Below, one piece after another: positions 61,281 through 64,000 of a stretch of DNA of 64,000 bases (its first letter is position 1; the number at the start of each line of letters is the position of its first letter). Location: the NCBI RefSeq assembly GCF_000737575.1, contig NZ_CP006270.1, positions 623,163-687,162 of the forward strand. The letters are read 5' to 3'. Below the pieces are notes generated by a model. The model made no database searches. It was not told the DNA's origin and was given only the letters and a program-made list of their open reading frames with translations. A program made the translations under genes and the position numbers. The DNA is from Synechococcus sp. KORDI-49 (lineage in GTDB: Bacteria; Cyanobacteriota; Cyanobacteriia; PCC-6307; Cyanobiaceae).

Positions 61281-61296
61281 TCAATCCAAACAGAAG

Positions 61297-61373
<77 letters not shown>

Positions 61374-61421
61374 TTGCCCTCTGAAATCATACACATCGGT
61401 GTCGCCGGACACAGAATCCTT

Positions 61422-62399
61422 TCAGCTTTGCTGGAACTGCAGAGAACCGTTCACCTCGAGGTGCACGCCGGGATTCAGGATCAGAACCTGCTCTTCGAGC
61501 TCCTGAAGGCTCATGGGCGTGAGCCATTCCAACTGACGCAGCAGATGCAGCGCCACAGCCTGTTTGGCACGTCTTGAGCCGTCTTCCACCTTGATGGCGA
61601 CCCCAAGGCCCTCACCGATGCGGCTGAGGCACTGAATTCCCTCGGCGCCTCCCTTGGAGAGCACCTGACCATGGCTTCGTCCCATCAACTCGGTGTCGAA
61701 GCGGCCGGCACCGGCCACAAGATCAGAATGCGCCAGCATCGCCCGGCTGATCTGCTCCAGTTCCGCATGGCGCGAAGCCCCGAGATGGGCATAGAGAAGC
61801 GCCATCTGCGCCAGCTGCAGTCGCAGGGTCGGAGCACCGCAGTCATCCCGTGCCGCCACCAGCTCCGCTGCCGGCAGCCCCAGCAGTTCCGCCACCCTCC
61901 GGTTCACCTCCTTCTGCAGCGGATGGTCGCTCTGCAGGTAGCTGTCGAGGGGCCAGGCCATTTTTCGACTCGTGGCCAGGAAGGCGGCGTGTTTGCCGGA
62001 GCAGTTGTGCTGCAACGGGCTGTCGGACCCTTCAGGAACGGGGCACTGCAGATGGGAGGCCTCCAGCTCAGCATTCCAGAGCAGCCTGAACGCCTCACGG
62101 GCATGCTCATTGCTGCCGGAGTGGGACGCGCAGCTGATGGCGATGCCCCGATCACCGGCCTCCATCTGGGCAGCGGCCCCACTGCTGAGAAACGGCAGGG
62201 CCTGGAACGGTTTCAGAGCGGAGCGGATGAAAGTCTCGTAGCCGGGATCACCGGCAGACATCAGAACCCGTCCGCGCCCGTCACAGACAACTGCGTGCAC
62301 CCTGTGCTTTGACTCGCCGATGCAGCCGCGGCAGAGGGTCACCTCCAATGGCGCAGTCCCGGAGCGTGATGCGCCGCTGAAACCGGAGGAGAGGGGCAT
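61422..62399 (-). CDS. Asparaginase (type II family, PF06089)
   Basis: A 325-residue protein of the PF06089 type: LPFLSSGAAAQMEAGDRGIA, SCASHSGSNEHAREAFRLLW, the Ser/Lys block QHNCSGKHAAFLATSRKMAW and DLVAGAGRFDTELM. This is the rhizobial/plant-like asparaginase family without similarity to E. coli AnsA. It removes the amide of L-asparagine. Same strand and 19 bp from CGLD27. Confidence 0.85.
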   Translation of the reverse strand: MPLSSGFSGASRSGTAPLEVTLCRGCIGESKHRVHAVVCDGRGRVLMSAGDPGYETFIRSALKPFQALPFLSSGAAAQMEAGDRGIAISCASHSGSNEHAREAFRLLWNAELEASHLQCPVPEGSDSPLQHNCSGKHAAFLATSRKMAWPLDSYLQSDHPLQKEVNRRVAELLGLPAAELVAARDDCGAPTLRLQLAQMALLYAHLGASRHAELEQISRAMLAHSDLVAGAGRFDTELMGRSHGQVLSKGGAEGIQCLSRIGEGLGVAIKVEDGSRRAKQAVALHLLRQLEWLTPMSLQELEEQVLILNPGVHLEVNGSLQFQQS

Positions 62400-62417
62400 C
62401 CTCGAACGAGCCTCGTT

Positions 62418-62912
62418 TCAGAGAGCCTGACAGAGGCTCGCCCCCCCCAGCATGAGTGCGGCGGCCAGGGCCATGGCACGTGCCAGCCGACCCAGGATCG
62501 GCCTCACCTCATGCCGGGCCACGAGCTGATCCTTCTCACGCCAGGACACGGGCTTCTCCCACGTCTGCCCGTCGTACCAGCCTGACTCCTCGTAATCCAC
62601 CGATTCAGCCAGCAGGCGGCGCATCACGTAGGTCCAGCCAAGCCACTGGCGCATCAGCAGAAACAGAGGCAGAACCAGCGCTGCCACGGAAGCTGCCATC
62701 ACCAGCCGCGGTGGGTCGCCACGCAGCGTCCAACTGCCGCTGGCGATCAGCGTGCACACGGGAAGCATCAGCAACCATGCCGTTGCCAGACGCCAGCGCA
62801 GCCGTGGGTTAGCCCCGGCAGGCCAGGAGAAGAACCAGGATTCCGTCAACTGCTGGAACTCCTCCAGTGGACGCTGCTCGGGAGGAACCGGACAGGCGAC
62901 GGACTCGGTCAT
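62418..62912 (-). CDS. CGLD27/Ycf36 (DUF1230) family membrane protein
   Basis: A 164-residue protein with the conserved start PVPPEQRPLEEFQQLTESWF and two central transmembrane helices, then WYDGQTWEKPVSWREKDQLV. Found in cyanobacteria and plastids; plant CGLD27 is linked to iron/photosynthesis acclimation. Overlaps rsfS by 4 bp. Confidence 0.85.
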   Translation of the reverse strand: MTESVACPVPPEQRPLEEFQQLTESWFFSWPAGANPRLRWRLATAWLLMLPVCTLIASGSWTLRGDPPRLVMAASVAALVLPLFLLMRQWLGWTYVMRRLLAESVDYEESGWYDGQTWEKPVSWREKDQLVARHEVRPILGRLARAMALAAALMLGGASLCQAL

Positions 62913-63283
62913 GACCCCGCAGGAACATCCTGCGGCGAACCTAGAAACACCCGGGTCTCGCCGTGGCTCCAGAAGGCCTCGAGGTCGTAATACCCCCGCT
63001 CATCGGGCATGAGCACATGAACGATGAGTTCGCCGTAATCGAGCAGCGCCCATCGCCCCTCATTCAAACCTTCCTTTCGCAGCGGGAGTCGCTCCGCTTC
63101 GGTCTCCAGCCGGTCCTCGACCGAGCGAGCGATCGCCCGCACCTGCACATCCGACTGTCCCCCTGCGATCACCAGCCAGTCGGCCAGGCTTGAAACCTCG
63201 TCGACTCGGATCAGACGGATGTCCGTGGCCTTGCGGTCGTCACAGGCATCCGCAGCGAGCTCGGCAAGCTGTTCACTATCCAT
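62909..63283 (-). CDS. rsfS: Ribosome silencing factor RsfS
   Basis: A 124-residue protein with the RsfS/Iojap pattern: LAELAADACDDRKATDIRLI, SLADWLVIAGGQSDVQVRAI and WALLDYGELIVHVLMPDERG then DLEAFW. It binds ribosomal protein uL14 and blocks subunit joining. Overlaps the DUF3318 gene by 8 bp. Confidence 0.92.
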   Translation of the reverse strand: MDSEQLAELAADACDDRKATDIRLIRVDEVSSLADWLVIAGGQSDVQVRAIARSVEDRLETEAERLPLRKEGLNEGRWALLDYGELIVHVLMPDERGYYDLEAFWSHGETRVFLGSPQDVPAGS

Positions 63284-63911
63284 AGACGTTTTCGCTGGTG
63301 ACGGAACTGCGGGATCCCTCCTGCTGCGCCATCTCGGCACGCGCCTTGCTGGCACTCTTACGCAGCGCCTCCAGGCGATCTTCATAGAAGCTGCGACGGC
63401 GCTTCTTGCGGGTCTGTTCCACCAGCTCCTTCAGCGCACCACCCAGACTGCGGTAGGCGTTCGGAACGCTGTATCCGAATCGGCAGGCAAGGTCGATGGC
63501 CCGCTCGTCTGCGGTGATCGCATCCTGCAGACGCTTCTCGGAATTGTTCTTGAGGTAGAGGCGGTAACCGGCGAAACCCGAGAGCCCCAGGGCCATCAAC
63601 AGCAGAAGGCCGTCCTGAACCCAGAGTTCGCCGATGGCACCACCCAAACCGATGGCGAGGGCAGCCATCTCCCAGCCATCCCTGGGGATCGTGTCGTTCT
63701 GAATGCGACCGACCTCATGCCAGAAGAGCAGGTTTCGGTGATCGAGAGCCATGCTGTCCCACTTTTCAAGATCCACCTGGATCTCGACCTCATCGCGGCC
63801 GATCTCTTCAAGGGTGATCAGCGGCGGGTCCACAGCGGCAGCAGACTCGACGAACACCCAGCTCTGCATTTCCGGTGGCAGCAGCCCCTTGAGGCGCTGG
63901 AGCTCACTCAT
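63276..63911 (-). CDS. DUF3318 family membrane protein
   Basis: A 211-residue protein starting MSELQRLKGLLPPEMQSWVF. It has LLFWHEVGRIQND, two closely spaced transmembrane helices (WEMAALAIGLGGAIGELWVQ and LLLLMALGLSGFAGYRLYLK) and a basic C-terminal helix (TRKKRRRSFYEDRLEALRKS). The pattern and position upstream of rsfS are typical of DUF3318 in cyanobacteria. Function unknown. Confidence 0.82.
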   Translation of the reverse strand: MSELQRLKGLLPPEMQSWVFVESAAAVDPPLITLEEIGRDEVEIQVDLEKWDSMALDHRNLLFWHEVGRIQNDTIPRDGWEMAALAIGLGGAIGELWVQDGLLLLMALGLSGFAGYRLYLKNNSEKRLQDAITADERAIDLACRFGYSVPNAYRSLGGALKELVEQTRKKRRRSFYEDRLEALRKSASKARAEMAQQEGSRSSVTSENVYG

Positions 63912-63931
63912 CGCGTCTGGGTTCCTTTGAT

Positions 63932-64000
63932 GTGTCAAAGGTAGCGAGGCCCCGGTCCCTCACCGTTCGTGCCGTGGGGGAACTGCTGCGTGAGAGGCTT
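63932..64000 (+). CDS. Possible start of a plus-strand gene, cut by the right edge
   Basis: From a GTG at 63932 a frame reads SKVARPRSLTVRAVGELLRE to the window end. The segment is protein-like and would be divergent from DUF3318 with a 20-bp gap. Only 23 codons are visible, so this is weak. Confidence 0.3.
   Translation, partial: MSKVARPRSLTVRAVGELLRERL

Overview
The window is a chromosome segment of a marine picocyanobacterium, most likely a marine Synechococcus. Markers seen are crtH (carotenoid isomerase), psbY, stpA (glucosylglycerol-3-phosphatase), a phycobiliprotein-era set of cyanobacterial families (DUF1651, DUF2811, DUF2973, DUF3318, DUF3721, DUF3764, CGLD27/Ycf36, TIGR02450 Trp-rich protein, Nif11), a cyanobacterial metallothionein, and dense, GC-rich coding with short gaps. 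All functions are read from the sequence and from family knowledge; no database search was run.

Layout. (1) 1-5.5 kb: backbone with crtH (cut by the left edge), a cation-diffusion transporter, trmFO, psbY, a gamma-carbonic-anhydrase-like protein, tRNA-Lys(TTT), a tiny membrane peptide, a renalase-like FAD enzyme and tRNA-Pro(TGG). (2) 5.46-15.4 kb: a complete integrated element of about 9.9 kb, bounded by a perfect 46-bp direct repeat of the 3' part of tRNA-Pro. It carries an HTH/excisionase-like protein, a RepA-like helicase ATPase, a tyrosine integrase with matching arm-type repeats at both ends, and cargo: a 1249-residue Ig/LRR/dockerin surface protein of lower GC, an exported protein, a DUF1651 protein and a GIY-YIG (T5orf172) protein. 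It resembles the tRNA-targeted satellite-like elements (tycheposons) described in marine picocyanobacteria. (3) 15.5-26.8 kb: a loosely packed zone of very small genes, many encoding exported or single-helix proteins, with a metallothionein, a Nif11-type peptide, a MAPEG protein, a Ser/Ala/Thr/Asn-rich secreted protein, several strong inverted repeats and a 15-16-base motif present four times. (4) 26.8-64 kb: tightly packed housekeeping backbone.

How genes work together. metY and metA form a methionine pair (homoserine acylation, then sulfhydrylation). aapJ-Q-M-P is a complete amino-acid ABC importer operon with overlapping genes. DUF3318-rsfS-CGLD27-asparaginase is a closely spaced minus-strand run. 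A three-gene run at 40.8-44.1 kb (dehydrogenase-like, aminoglycoside-phosphotransferase-like, DOMON-like) looks like an uncharacterised pathway. stpA and a Rieske/PaO oxygenase gene diverge from a 21-bp gap. arsS (arsenosugar synthesis), a short SepF-like protein, two DUF3721 proteins and a Fur-family regulator lie together at 33-35.6 kb. The most unusual content is the tRNA-Pro element with its surface-protein cargo and the repeated motif in the small-gene zone.
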